Shown: positions 11,706 through 22,400 of the stretch, one piece after another
Numbering within the stretch: position 1 is the first letter of the stretch
How the letters are laid out: each line of letters starts with the position of its first letter
From: Valencia hispanica
Taxonomy: Eukaryota > Chordata > Actinopteri > Cyprinodontiformes > Valenciidae
Length of the DNA stretch: 64,000 nucleotides
NCBI GenBank assembly: GCA_963556495.2
Contig: OY747705.1
Coordinates: 22,036,501-22,100,500, forward strand
Reading direction: 5' to 3'
Program-made: the position numbers and the translations under genes
Notes under the pieces: generated by a model
The model's input: the letters and a program-made list of their open reading frames with translations, nothing else
What the model was told of the DNA's origin: nothing
Databases searched by the model: none

Positions 11706-12967
11706 CTGTCTGGTGTGTTTCGTAGTCCTTATATGTTTAGTAATCTTCCCTAACAAACCTAACAACCATTTGTGTTGGTTGGCAAAACAACCAACACAAA
11801 TAGGAGTCTTTTTGCCAATTAGGTATTTGGTTTTTACTGAATTTTAATTATGGGTAACAAATAAAGGAGACTGAATTCACATGTGCTTCACAGTCTTCAT
11901 ATTTTGTATTTGTATTCTGTCAAATTTACCCTCTCAGTAGTAAGATTAAAATAATCAAATAGGATCAACAAAACCACATGTACAAACAGTAGGCGTCAAC
12001 AACCTTAGTGGTTTAACATGCCATAACAGGTAAACATGTTTGATAAAAGCAACAACACTGAGCCGATATGAAACATGTGATTAAATAGTGACGTTTTATC
12101 AGCAGAAGTTTCTAAAGGTTTGGTGACATAAAAAAACCATAGAGGAAAGACATAAATGACAACTGAAAAAAAGTCAAAGCTAATCTTGAAATTAACCAAC
12201 AGAGAAAAGTACTGGGAATCCACTTAAGAATTTCTATGATTGAAAAAGGAAACATAAAATATTAATTTGTATCGTGCTTTTTTTATATAGTTCTCAATCA
12301 GATAAAGTGATTGTGTGCATTTTCTAGCTACAGCTTTTCCTGTTAAGAGTTTATTCAATTATTCAGCTACTCTGTTTGACCCCCACAATAATTCATGTGA
12401 TATTGTGGCTGGTTGATGTCAAAAGGCCACAGTGACTGTTTATCTGGCTTTAATTTGAAGCAGAGACTCATGAACATATAATCAGATTTTTCCACAATAT
12501 GTCTTTTGTACAACAACACAGTAGAAATAGAGCCTGAGAGGCTAAACGGAGGCACATACGTTATGCCTCTATAATAATGTACATGTTGTTCATGTTTGCT
12601 TGTAGACAGTAGAAAAAAAATCCACTAGTTAATCAGTCTAACACTAGGCCTGCTTTCTGTCAGCTGACTCTTCTATGCTGAGAAACTAATCAGGGCTGCT
12701 AGCCATTCTACATAAATATGCACTGATCACAATTTTTTGGCTCTTCAAAACAGTTTTTTTCCTAGTCTTTCTGCGGTGAGCACTTATTCATTATTTAAAT
12801 ATGGAAAAGAGATAACATCTTATTGTGCTTGTGAGAAAGGATTCACAGTAAAATGGGAATTTTCTCTCGTATAACACTGACAAAATGCTTACAGAGACAA
12901 CGTTTCAAACTGGCTTCACCATCTTCTTTTAGGAATTAGCACATATAGCAAGGCTAGCATTACTAAA
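11706..12967. other. Intron 2 sequence with one perfect hairpin
   Basis: A 14-bp perfect inverted repeat with a 6-nt loop (ATTTGTGTTGGTTG at 11768-11781; complement at 11788-11801) lies just after the dispersed repeat. I recognise no gene in the rest. Confidence 0.45.
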
Positions 12968-14186
12968 CAGGGCTGTACGTTAACTGTTTTAGCTTATAGC
13001 ACTGGTGCTACAGAGGTTGCTGGTTTTTTAGCACAAACAAAAAAGTTGTAGCATCAACACAAAATGTCTTTTACAATCTCTAAAAACCTTGTCTTCAAGA
13101 AGAAACTGTGGAAGATGTTATATTATTTTGCCTGAAGTATACTGTTCAAAGAACTGGTACAAAATGTATAACGTATAAAAATGCAACTGGACATCCAAGG
13201 CTTTTTAAACAAAAGTTCTAGTTGTGAAAAAAAATAGCTGAGATGTGTTAAGAAGACAAAATTAATAGAAAGAGTATAGTTTTTTTTTTTGGGGTAATTT
13301 GTCAAAAATAAGAAGGGCATATTTAGTATGCAACAATTCTTGCTTGCCAAGGGCCATTAAACAGAATTTTATGGCTTATGTGATTAATTTAAGTGTTTTT
13401 TGTTATAAGTTTTAAAAGTCCTCCATTGTTGAACTCACCATATATTTCAAACATTCCTTGAATGCACTACAGGTGTGTGATACAGCATAGCACGGACAAG
13501 CTTCTGCCTGATGTTCGTGTGTGGCTTATAAAAGAAAGATCAGTCTTATATAATTACAGATTTCTTTTTTACTTTTTAATTAATTCTAAACAGAAAACTT
13601 TATTTGTGAGCGGGTGAAACGGACCGAGAAAGGTTTATGATTGGTCAGTCGATATAGTGTGATCATGCTGCATGTAAGTTCAGAGATCATTCCTTTTCTG
13701 TGAGTCTGAAAACAGTCTGGATGCAGAGCTGGCAGCGTCTATAATTTTGCAGGGAATATCGGCGACAAAGTTGCGCAGAAAGTAGCTAAGGGTGGTCAGA
13801 AATGTCGCTAGATTTGTCGCTAGGCGCTTTTTGGAAACAAAAGAAGTTGCTAAGGGGTTCAGAAACTCTATGACCCCAGTCTGCTGGTGATGTTGGCTTT
13901 TGGCGCATCCTGCTAGAACGAGACATCGTGCAGTTTGATCCACTGAAATCTTGGGCCGTTTAGTGTGACACACCTCTAGAGCGTGGTGGAGGTCGCACAG
14001 TGTGGCATGGAGCTGTCCTTTGAGACGGCCCAAATGCGTACAGTGTGAACCGGTCCTTACAGTTAAAAAAAACAAGCAGCTTGTAAAGCTGTCGCACAAG
14101 TGCTACATACAGTATGAAAAATAGTTCATCCCACGGACAGTTTTTTTTTTTTTTTGTGTGACATATATGTTTACTGTACAGCCCTG
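12968..14186. mobile_element. hAT-like non-autonomous element
   Basis: The ends are CAGGGCTGTACGTTAA at 12968-12983 and, read inward from the other side, CAGGGCTGTACAGTAA ending at 14186. That is a 16-bp inverted repeat with two mismatches. CAGGGCTG-type ends are common in hAT elements. I could not see a clean 8-bp target duplication; a CTAAA motif lies beside both ends but is out of register. The interior has TTGTCGCTAG-type blocks that also occur near 27740-27830. No transposase is recognisable, and the 139-codon minus frame inside has no hAT motifs. Confidence 0.6.
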
Positions 14187-15600
14187 CTAAAAGCAGAGTC
14201 TCTGTGGGTATTGTTCCAACATTTCCAAATCCAGCACGCGCCCTGACAGAGGCTGAAAGCCCAAAAGAAAAATGAACTTTAAATTAACTTTGCTGTACTC
14301 CATCCTCCAACCAGTCTTCCTGTTATCTGATGAAAGTCTACCTCCCCCTCACTGTCTCTCATTCTGAATGAAAAGCAGACATGCCTCTACATTCTTAAAC
14401 TTTTTAAACAGCTTTTTACACATCTAAGCCTGTGAGATAACTTTTAAACACTTCACTGATACTGAAAACAGTTCAATTTGAGTTTTCTTCACACTAAAGA
14501 GTGTTGTGTGAGTTCCCCATTGGGCAAATTACCAGTTATGGTTGATCAAGCTAAAGATCGGTCAACATCCGAATTGTCTCGGATTCTCTGGCTCCCTTGT
14601 TTTTACCCATTAATCTCATTTCCATCCACATCCTCACCTCCTTTGTATGTGGTTATACACAGTTACATTGCATGTTTCAGAGTCTAACTGTTTTCAAGTA
14701 ATTTGGTAATAAATATACTAAAAACATTGTCCACATTGTAAAGCTGTGATCCCCTAAAAAACTCTTTGCTCAAATCAGATTTAAGGCTTTTTTCTGTAAC
14801 TTGTTGAAAAATGTCTACAAATATTTCACTTCTCACACTATGAATTTCCTTGAAGGGTTAATCCCGACCATCAATTATCTATCCAGAATTTAACAACCTG
14901 CATGAAGACCACAGTCACACCCAAACCAGCTTTACTTTACAAGTTCTATTTATCATTGAGACTTTAAAATCAAAATCCTTTTAATGCCTTCAACAATGTA
15001 ACATTTTAATATTAATTCAATATAACTGCATTGATTTCTCATCAGAGACATCATAAAGGCTGACTGATTCCAACAAGGCACCTGTTTACTTGACCTTGAG
15101 TTAAACAGAGAAAATGTTTAATAGTGATTAAGAGCTGTGGGTTTTATCTTCACTTTCTACAATGGCAGCCAAGTACTTACATTCCAAAAGCTCTGGGAAC
15201 AGACACGTTGCAGCATTCTCATCACATCTGATGAAACACGATCAGGTTCATGAACCAGCTATGGTGCGTTTTTGTTGGGAATTGGGCTTGGGAGTGGCAA
15301 CAGAATTAAAAAGAAAACTCAGACCTAATTACAAACCAGGCTAAGTAGTAGCTGTTGCACTCTTTACGTTACGGCCCTTGTCTTACATAGTCTGATCACT
15401 TCAGTAGCAGAAATAAAAGTTATTTGTAGCTTTTAGCCGAAACCCACTTGGCACTCTTTGACAGATAACTTCAATTTCCTTTGGATTTAGACAGTTTCTT
15501 TCCATCTTGTTCACACTGAATATTCTTCTTTGTTGTTCTGGCATTGAGCAGGGGCAAGGGTGATAATTTGGAAGGAGCAAATGTGTTTGGTATTTTTTTT
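14187..15600. other. Intron 2 sequence, no feature recognised
   Basis: AT-rich, with only short frames without domains. I see no splice-bounded Notch-type exon, RNA gene or transposon end. Confidence 0.4.
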
Positions 15601-15620
15601 CAATTCAATTCAGTTTATTT
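15601..15620 (+). repeat. Left piece of a dispersed repeat split by the hAT insertion
   Basis: CAATTCAATTCA then GTTTATTT. Rejoined with the sequence after 18825 it reads TTTATATAGCGCCAATTCAC, a familiar fish interspersed repeat start. The GTTTATTT octamer at 15613-15620 is the target-site duplication. Confidence 0.7.
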
Positions 15621-15720
15621 TAGTGATGCACGATATATCGGCATTAATATCGGTATCGGCCGATGTTAATCATTTTTTAACCTATCGGCATCGGTCCGAT
15701 GAGTAAAATTGGGCCGATAA
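15621..15720 (+). repeat. Left hAT terminus with clustered ATCGG motifs
   Basis: The terminal TAGTGATGCAC is followed within about 100 bp by at least five ATCGG or CCGAT motifs in both orientations. These resemble the subterminal binding repeats known in hAT elements; binding is inferred. Confidence 0.7.
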
Positions 15721-15875
15721 GCACAACCGATGTGTTTCCATCTAGTTGCTGTGTCGAAAGAGGGAGGGGGCGGGGATTTCGCCATGTGTATTTGTTTGGA
15801 CATGTGAGACGTGACAGTGTCAGCCAAACAAAGGGAGCACATGATTGTGGGATGTTAAACTGAAGAGGAGAAAAA

Positions 15876-18017
15876 ATGTCAGCGGTGTGGGCGTTTTTTA
15901 CGGTGTCGAAAGAAGACAATCGAAAAGCAGTTTGCAACACCTGCCAAGTCGAGGTAATGCGAGGAGGGTGCCGCGTCAAGTCATTCAACACCACAAATTT
16001 AATATGTCATTTGAAAAACCGCCACCCAGACCTACACAAACAATTGCAGGAAAAAAAAGCTGCTAGCATTAGCCAGCAGGCAAAAAGGAAAGAAGGTGCA
16101 GCTGGGAGTTCGATACAGCAGGTATTCGACCAGACTAAGAAATTTGCCAAGGACAGCGCAAAAGCCACGTCAATAACCAAGAAGGTAATGGAAATGATTG
16201 CTCTTGACGACCAGCCATTTTCCATAGTGGAGGACCGAGGATTTCGCCGGTTGATGGAGGATATTGAGCCCCGCTACAGCCTGCACAGTCGGCGCTACTT
16301 TTCCGACGTCTCCCTCCCTGCTTTGTACGAAGTCGTGGCCACGCATATCCACAAATTGTTGGACAATGTGACTGACATTAGCTTCACGACGGATATATGG
16401 AGCTCAGATATAAGTCAGATGAGTATGTTGAGCCCTACTGCTCAGTGGATTAATGAAAACTTTGAAATGAAGAGAGCTGTTTTACATGCGCAACAGTTTG
16501 CAGGATCGCATACGGGAGTCGCCATCGCTGGCGCATTTGACTGCATGTTTGCTACGTGGAAAATTAAAAAAGACAATGTACATGTTGTGCTTCGTGACAA
16601 TGCGCGGAATATGCAGAAGGCAATGGAGGAGTGCGGCGTCAAAAGCCTGGGCTGCATGGCTCACAAGCTGCAGCTAGCGGTGCATGATGGAGTGTTAAGC
16701 CAGCGGAGCATTTCTGACTGTGTGGCGATCAGGAGGAAAATAGTCGGACATTTTCGCCACTCTCAACTCGCTACCTCTCGGCTGAGAGACATACAGCAAG
16801 AGTTAGGCATGAAAACCATGATGCTACAACAAGATGTGGTGACCAGATGGAACAGTACATTTCTTATGATGAAAAGTCTACTGGATCAGAAGCGCGCCCT
16901 TGGTGTGTATGGAGCAGATCATGAGCTTCCCGCCTGTTTAAGTGCATATCAGTGGGGCCTCATTGAACACATGACCAAGCTTCTCACTACATTTGAACAA
17001 TTAACGAGGGAGATCAGCTTACATCAGGCTACTACTGCGGACGTGATTCCGTCTGTTGTGGCACTGAAACGTTTGCTGAGCAAGACGGCTAACACCGACA
17101 GTGGGGTCCGCACAGCTAAGCACACGCTACTGGAAGCTGTGAACGAGCGATTTGGAAGCGCTTTCTCTGAGCCGCTTTACTACTTGGCAACGATCCTTGA
17201 CCCGCGGTACAAAGACCGTTATTTTGACACAGTCACCAAGCAAGCGGCGGTAAATATGCTCCAGCAGCAAGTGGACAAAATGACGCACAGTGACAGCGCT
17301 ACGGAGACACCGGACACAGAAGAACCGCGAAAGAAGAAGATAAGAACAAGTGACGAGGGTGGAAAGTCGCTGCTTGACATGCATGATGAAATTCTGGAGG
17401 AAAACTCGACCATGGAACTCCAGGCAGGCCGGACAAGCCACGCAAGTGTGCAGGTATAGTATTATCACACCCAGTCTTTATTCAAATAACAAAGTCCTTT
17501 GTGCAGTGATTAAAAATATATATTGACGTGCTGTGAATTATATAGTTACTAAAATAATACATTTACTTAAATGAAAAAGCTAAAGTGTAATAAAAATATT
17601 TTGTAATGCTTCTCTGCCCCCTTGAGGTTGACCTTAAGCACTGGCCATCTCCTCAGAGCAAAATTCATCAAAGCTCTTAAGTGGAGGGGGAAAGTAATGA
17701 CTAGACTGCTGGTAATTTATCAGACATGCATAGTAATACACTCGTCTACTTTCCTGTAGGTGCATGGCTATCTGAGTGAGCCCCTCATCCCCAGAAATGA
17801 GAGCCCACTGCAGTATTGGAAAAGCAACATGTGTCGCTTTCCTGCCCTGGCCAAAGCAGCGTGCAAGTACCTTTCAGCTCCATGTACAAGTGTTGACAGC
17901 GAACGTCTCTTCTATGCTGCGTCACATATTGTTGATGAAAAGAGAAACAGGATCCAGTGTGAGAAAGCAGAAATGCTTCTCTTTGTAAAAAAAAAACTGC
18001 CTTTGCTGGTGAAGTAG
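15876..18017 (+). CDS. hAT-family transposase with BED zinc finger (two exons)
   Basis: Exon 1 is 15876-17453 (526 codons) and exon 2 is 17760-18017 (85 codons plus stop), giving 611 residues. The donor is CAG|GTATAG and the acceptor TTCCTGTAG|GTG; the 306-bp intron is phase 0 and the join keeps frame (SVQ-VHGYL). The BED finger spans residues 4-51 (VWAFF, C20, C23, H45, H50). Family catalytic positions are present: D173 in FTTDIWSS, D241 in LRDNARNM, and E574 in SVDSERLF. The C-x2-H motif GCMAH (260-263) and TRWNST are also present. The C-terminal hAT dimerisation region ends in LLFVKKKLPLL. The protein should cut and rejoin DNA at hAT ends in the nucleus. It resembles ZBED1-like transposases of fish. 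The ATG fits the usual distance before the VWxFF motif. No stop or frameshift is visible. A domesticated host gene is less likely because the element ends and target duplication are intact. Confidence 0.9.
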
Positions 18018-18545
18018 GCCTGGACTATAACTGACTGTACAGTGTTAGGTGGAAACACTGTTTCAGTGTTTGGACATTTACTTGAAAATTACAGTGCAAG
18101 TTGAAAAAAAATTGCACTAACAGTGAGGAGATCTTTTGCATATTTTGATTTAGCCTTTTTAACAAATTTTAGTTTAATTGGAATAAAAAAATGCATTTGT
18201 TGATTAAATTGGCCTGGAGTATAACTTACTGCACAGTGTTAGGTAGAAACATGGTTTGTTTGGGACATTTACTTTGAGTACATTGTTGCTGCTTTAAGTT
18301 AGAGAATGTACAAAGACCACCATGTCTTTGGAACTATAGTTATGTCACAGTTCTCATTTTTGATTTGAACATTTTTATAGATGGGTCTTAAAATTGACTT
18401 ATTTTTTGTTTGCTTGGTAGAAACATTGCTTCAGGGTTTGTACATTTAGATCTACATAAAATGTGCACGGACAGTCAGGACATGTTTTGGATATTTTGAT
18501 TTAGCTTTTTTTTTTTTTTACAAATTTGAGTTTAACTGGAGTGCA
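18018..18545 (+). repeat. Diverged tandem repeat in the 3' part of the hAT element
   Basis: A unit of roughly 200 bp, recognised by GCCTGGA(C/G)TATAAC, CAGTGTTAGGT(G/A)GAAAC and TATTTTGATTTAGC, occurs about two and a half times (starting near 18018 and 18210, partly near 18410). It is probably transposase-gene 3' UTR or transposon end-proximal sequence. Confidence 0.6.
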
Positions 18546-18644
18546 CAGAGCTGAAAACATGTTGCCATGAATACTGGCATGCTTGACTTGTGGTAAAAGT
18601 TGGTTACTTATGTTTTATGGTAGCCCTGTAACCTTGTTATTTTG

Positions 18645-18650
18645 AAATAA
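18645..18650 (+). terminator. Candidate polyadenylation signal of the hAT transposase
   Basis: AATAAA occurs in GAAATAAAATACATTC about 630 bp after the stop codon, with a second AATAAA shortly after. Use is inferred from position. Confidence 0.5.
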
Positions 18651-18719
18651 AATACATTCTGAAAATAAAGAAATTCAGTCTGTACAAACTTTTATCATCT
18701 CAGCAACATTTTTAAAAAA

Positions 18720-18817
18720 CACATATCGATATCGGTAAATATCGGTCATCGGCCATAACAGAAAAATTAATATCGGATATCGAGATCGGCCAAAATTTTC
18801 ATATCGGTGCATCTCTA
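18720..18817 (-). repeat. Right hAT terminus with clustered ATCGG motifs
   Basis: ATCGG or ATCGA-type pentamers recur about seven times up to the terminal GGTGCATCTCTA. Together with the left end this makes an asymmetric set of candidate transposase-binding sites. Confidence 0.7.
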
Positions 18818-18990
18818 GTTTATTTATATAGCGCCAATTCACAAGAGATGTCATCTCAAGGCACTTAACAAGAAGTCATTTCAATACATTTATACAAACA
18901 TTCCAATCAGTTAAAAAGTTTCCTATTTAAGGAATCCCAGCAGATTGCGTCAGTCATTGGCGTGAGGTTGGATAGACTTTCCAACCACAG
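18818..18990 (+). repeat. Right piece of the dispersed repeat split by the hAT
   Basis: It begins with the duplicated GTTTATTT and continues ATATAGCGCCAATTCACAAG, then GATGTCATCTCAAGGCACTT. This is the body of the repeat whose first bases lie at 15601-15620. The 3' limit is approximate. Confidence 0.65.
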
Positions 18991-19333
18991 TCGTCTTAAG
19001 CTCAAAAGTTATTGCAACAAGATCAAACCCAACAAAACTCCAAACATGTTACTGAAATAAAACTGTGAAATAAAAATATGTCGATTGGTTTTATTCTCAG
19101 TGCTTATGGACTTGGTTGGACAAAGCAGTCCATTGATCAAACAAAACTTCATGATCCCCTGAAGAGGCTGGGGTTGATCTAGAAGCCATATTTGTGACTT
19201 TTATATCCTACTATTACTTATGGGTGACTACTTCAGTGCTAACATTGTTATAAGTGTCAGATCACAGTGTGAGCTGCTTAAATGAAACTACAAAGTTTGT
19301 GATTTCTTGGTGCATCTAACCAGTGGCTCTTAC

Positions 19334-19415
19334 CTGCAGTATTCGGTACCATTGTTAAAGGTCAGACATGTTGCGTTGTTAACACAAGGCGCCTTTTCAT
19401 CCACACACTGTAGAC
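19334..19415 (-). CDS. notch2: Notch receptor exon 2 (start of EGF-like repeat 1)
   Basis: On the minus strand an 82-bp exon lies between a TCTCTTGCAG acceptor and a GTAAGAG donor. Completing the split Gly codon from exon 1, it encodes 26 residues beginning LQCVDEKAPCVNNATC and ending NGTEYC, then AG of the next codon. Cysteine spacing and the CVNxxxCxTxxNGTxYC pattern match the first EGF repeat of vertebrate Notch2; Notch1 and Notch3 differ there. The short exon 2 and phase-1 start fit the usual Notch gene structure. Notch is a single-pass receptor cut on ligand binding to release a transcriptional co-activator; this exon lies at the tip of the extracellular domain. The remaining cysteines of EGF1 would come from exon 3, which lies outside the window. 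Skipping the exon would shift the frame. The Notch2 assignment over another paralogue is inferred from a short stretch. Confidence 0.88.
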
Positions 19416-22400
19416 CTGCAAGAGACATGAGTCCCGTTAGACAATCAAGGAAACACTCGTATTAATTTGCTGCTAAAGCTTTGGTCAAAATATTGAAAAT
19501 ATGTATAATCCATTTTAAAACAGAACAAGATTTTTTTTAAATAACACAACTAAAAAGTCTTCTTCAAACTTCAAAAATGTTCTGCAGGTGAAATTTTACA
19601 GTTCTCTGAGCATTACGGACGGAGCAACAAAAAGTAGCAGAAGCATTAATTTCTTTATAGAAATGCATGTACCTGCGTGTAATGAAGACGACTCGTTTGT
19701 TTGTTCCTCTGAATGACTTAAATGAAATCTCAGTATATGCTGCAGTTAGAGAGATTATATGACAATTTCATCTTATTATCCAATAAAGTAACATTATTTC
19801 ATGTATACCAATTTACACATGATATATTGACACTGTAAGTCAAAAAAAATTTCAAACACGGAGGAATGTCTATGCGAAAATTTGGTTAAAATTACACTTG
19901 GCATTGCTTATTACCCCTGGAGATCTTTCAAAGGAAATGGTAAGCTTTGGTCTAAATCTTCCTCGTTTGCTTATTTCAGTAGTAACATAAGGCAACAGAC
20001 TCTGTACTCTCTTTTCCAGCTTGGCAAAGCCATCATGGAACAAGTCATCGGCCACGAGCAAGCCGGATGGCTAGGCAGGGGGAAAAAAATTTGCCTTGAC
20101 GAAGACAACAAAGCCCACTTATTCCCCTTCCAATGAAACACTTATTGCCAGACACATCAGCCATTGTGCCTTCAAGCCAGCAGAGACACATGGCTCAAGA
20201 GGTCCTCACGCGCACCAAGCCAAGACAACATGCCAAGCAGAAGTGGAGTTTTCACATTTTATCTATTAATGTGATAAGGCTGGAAAGAAAAGCTTAATGG
20301 GTGCTTTTTGTTAAGAAAACTGGCATGAATCATTACCAGTGGTTATATAGTATTTTCTTTTCTAAATAACCTCAGATGTATTAATGTTTTTTTTTTTGTT
20401 TTTTTACAAGACACGGGGGTAGGTCAGCTGATTTTGAAGAAATGGTGTCTTCGCAAAACAGTCATTGCATTACAGGAAGTGCACTCAGAAGTTGGCTTAC
20501 TTCCTGTACCTAGATTAAACTCAATGTCACTCAACTTAGGAAGTCCTTGTGATGACACAAACAACGATATTTGTCCTGCTTTATGTAGTTATGCAATGTA
20601 AGAAGTTGGAACACCTCCATAAAGTATCTCTGAGCTGCAGAGGCCAGAGAGCAACTGCAAACTAATGGCTTAGAGTGTGGCAAACACACATACCCATTTA
20701 GACATGGAGATACAATAGATAAACTCCTGTGAAATTTATAATCCAACAGGCATCCACAAACACACACTCAGCATACCCTGTATTTGAACTCTACTAGATA
20801 TCTTTTCAGTAAAAAAAAAGGCTAGGTTGTCATCTTACAACTGAGGCGTAGTAAAAAACCCACAGAAAATGCTTATTTTGGGACTACTGAAATAGATCAT
20901 GCAAACACTGTAAGAGGAAAGTATTCACCATACTGGCAAAATGAAGTAAAATTTAATTTAAATCTAATGTTTTCCATATTAGGATGTGACAACTGTAACA
21001 ATCTATTAAATAGGGGTGTGCCGATTCACCATAAATTGATTAATTGCAATGTGAAATGTGCAAAATATATAGCGTTTCAGAAATGTTAAAAAAAAAGATT
21101 CTTTTTCATTATAATTAAATAAGAAAAAAATAAAAGTCTGGCGTGCCGCACAGACAATTTTAGGGGATGGACTGACAGAAACAGTATGCTGCAGCTAGTG
21201 TTTCAGACATGCAGCGCAACATTTACATAATACAGCAAATATTTTGCACTTTAGTTGTGAAAGAAACATCTTTGTTGTTGTGTATCATGTTAGCAGCAAC
21301 ATTTTCTTTTCGCCGAACGTGTCCACTTTTTTCTGTGCTGTCCGGGGCGTCCTAACCAAGCGCAGGGCAGCTCATGTTTACCAGACGTCAGCCCAAGTGT
21401 AGCTTTAAGTATGAAACACGAAGGAAATTTATTTCATTCCATCCTGGTCATAACTAATGTGTGGTGGAGAGCACTGTACGCATAGCTGGCAGATTTGTTT
21501 CTGTGTATGACAGGTGGCAAACATCCCATTGGTCAAACTGACGCTGTGCAAAGTTAGAGTTCTGTATTAAATTGACAGTGGAAAAAAACAAGGACTGGAG
21601 TATAGACTTTAAGTGTCTTTCAGAGAATGCTGATTTTTATTTTCTATTACTTTGAATAGAAAAATAATACTTATTTTTTCAGAATATAATTTCAGATTTT
21701 TGTGTAATTTTTATCTTGTATGACTTAAAAAGGGAGCTATTATTGTTATAGAATTCTTTTCTAATAAACAAGGTTAATTATTTCAATTTAGATTTTAAAT
21801 TTGTGTAATGGTTGACTTGTAAAAGCTGATCTGAAGTTCATTAAATTACTTTTTTAACCACATAGAGCAGGAATTAAGGATTGAACCAAGTCTCCTCTTT
21901 TATGGAAATCAAAATAGGGTCACCCTATATTGTATTTAAATTGCCAACACACCTTTTCCTTTAGCTTTCATTGAAAATACGACCTTGATATGATTATGAA
22001 ACATATTTTGGACATGTGTTGGTTTGATTTGTGGCTTGACATTACCAAGACAAGACAGGACATCAATTGGTTTGGATACTTCAATTAATGGAAACTGAAT
22101 GAAGTTACGAGGAACAAATTAGCCATGGAAGAAATGAAGAAAATGTGGTAACACAACAGCAAGACTGAAAATGCATTAGTAGTAAGAAAGCGATCAGGGT
22201 TTTCCTGGCTGATCCTGATTTTACGGTTTTCTTTGAGGTCCGACCTGCTGAATCCAACATGACAAGATTCTCTTTTTTTACTGTCATGGTGATGGCAAAA
22301 AAAAAAAAGAAAACAGACATCCTCATGGTTGTTTAACAAAGTTATTAGTTTTGAATCAAAGAGAAAGAAACCTTACACACATTTCACTAACCTTCATCAG

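Larger units (their letters stand above)
15621..18817 (+). mobile_element. hAT transposon, complete and possibly autonomous
   Basis: The element is 3,197 bp with an exact 8-bp duplication GTTTATTT at 15613-15620 and 18818-18825. Termini read inward are TAGTGATGCACGATAT and TAGAGATGCACCGATAT. Both ends carry clusters of ATCGG/CCGAT motifs. The interior has a two-exon BED/hAT transposase gene with no visible lesion and a polyadenylation signal near 18645. All expected parts of an autonomous hAT are present. The insertion split an older interspersed repeat in Notch intron 2. Intact coding capacity suggests it is fairly young, but mobility is inferred. Confidence 0.9.
1..19333 (-). other. notch2: Intron 2 (5' part) of the Notch-family gene
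   Basis: This stretch follows the exon 2 donor at 19333 on the minus strand and runs off the window start. I looked on the minus strand for the next Notch exon, which should encode the rest of EGF1 and EGF2-3 with many cysteines, and found none. Intron 2 is therefore longer than 19.3 kb. It is filled with the mobile elements listed separately. The intron assignment is inferred from exon 2. Confidence 0.75.

Noticed and set aside
13680..14099. 139-codon minus-strand frame inside the hAT-like element
   Set aside because: It lacks every hAT transposase motif (no TTDxWSS, DNA or SERLF); it is non-coding element interior.
21013..21060. hAT left end TAGGGGTGTGCCGATTC
   Set aside because: No partner terminus or target duplication was found, so I did not list it as an element.
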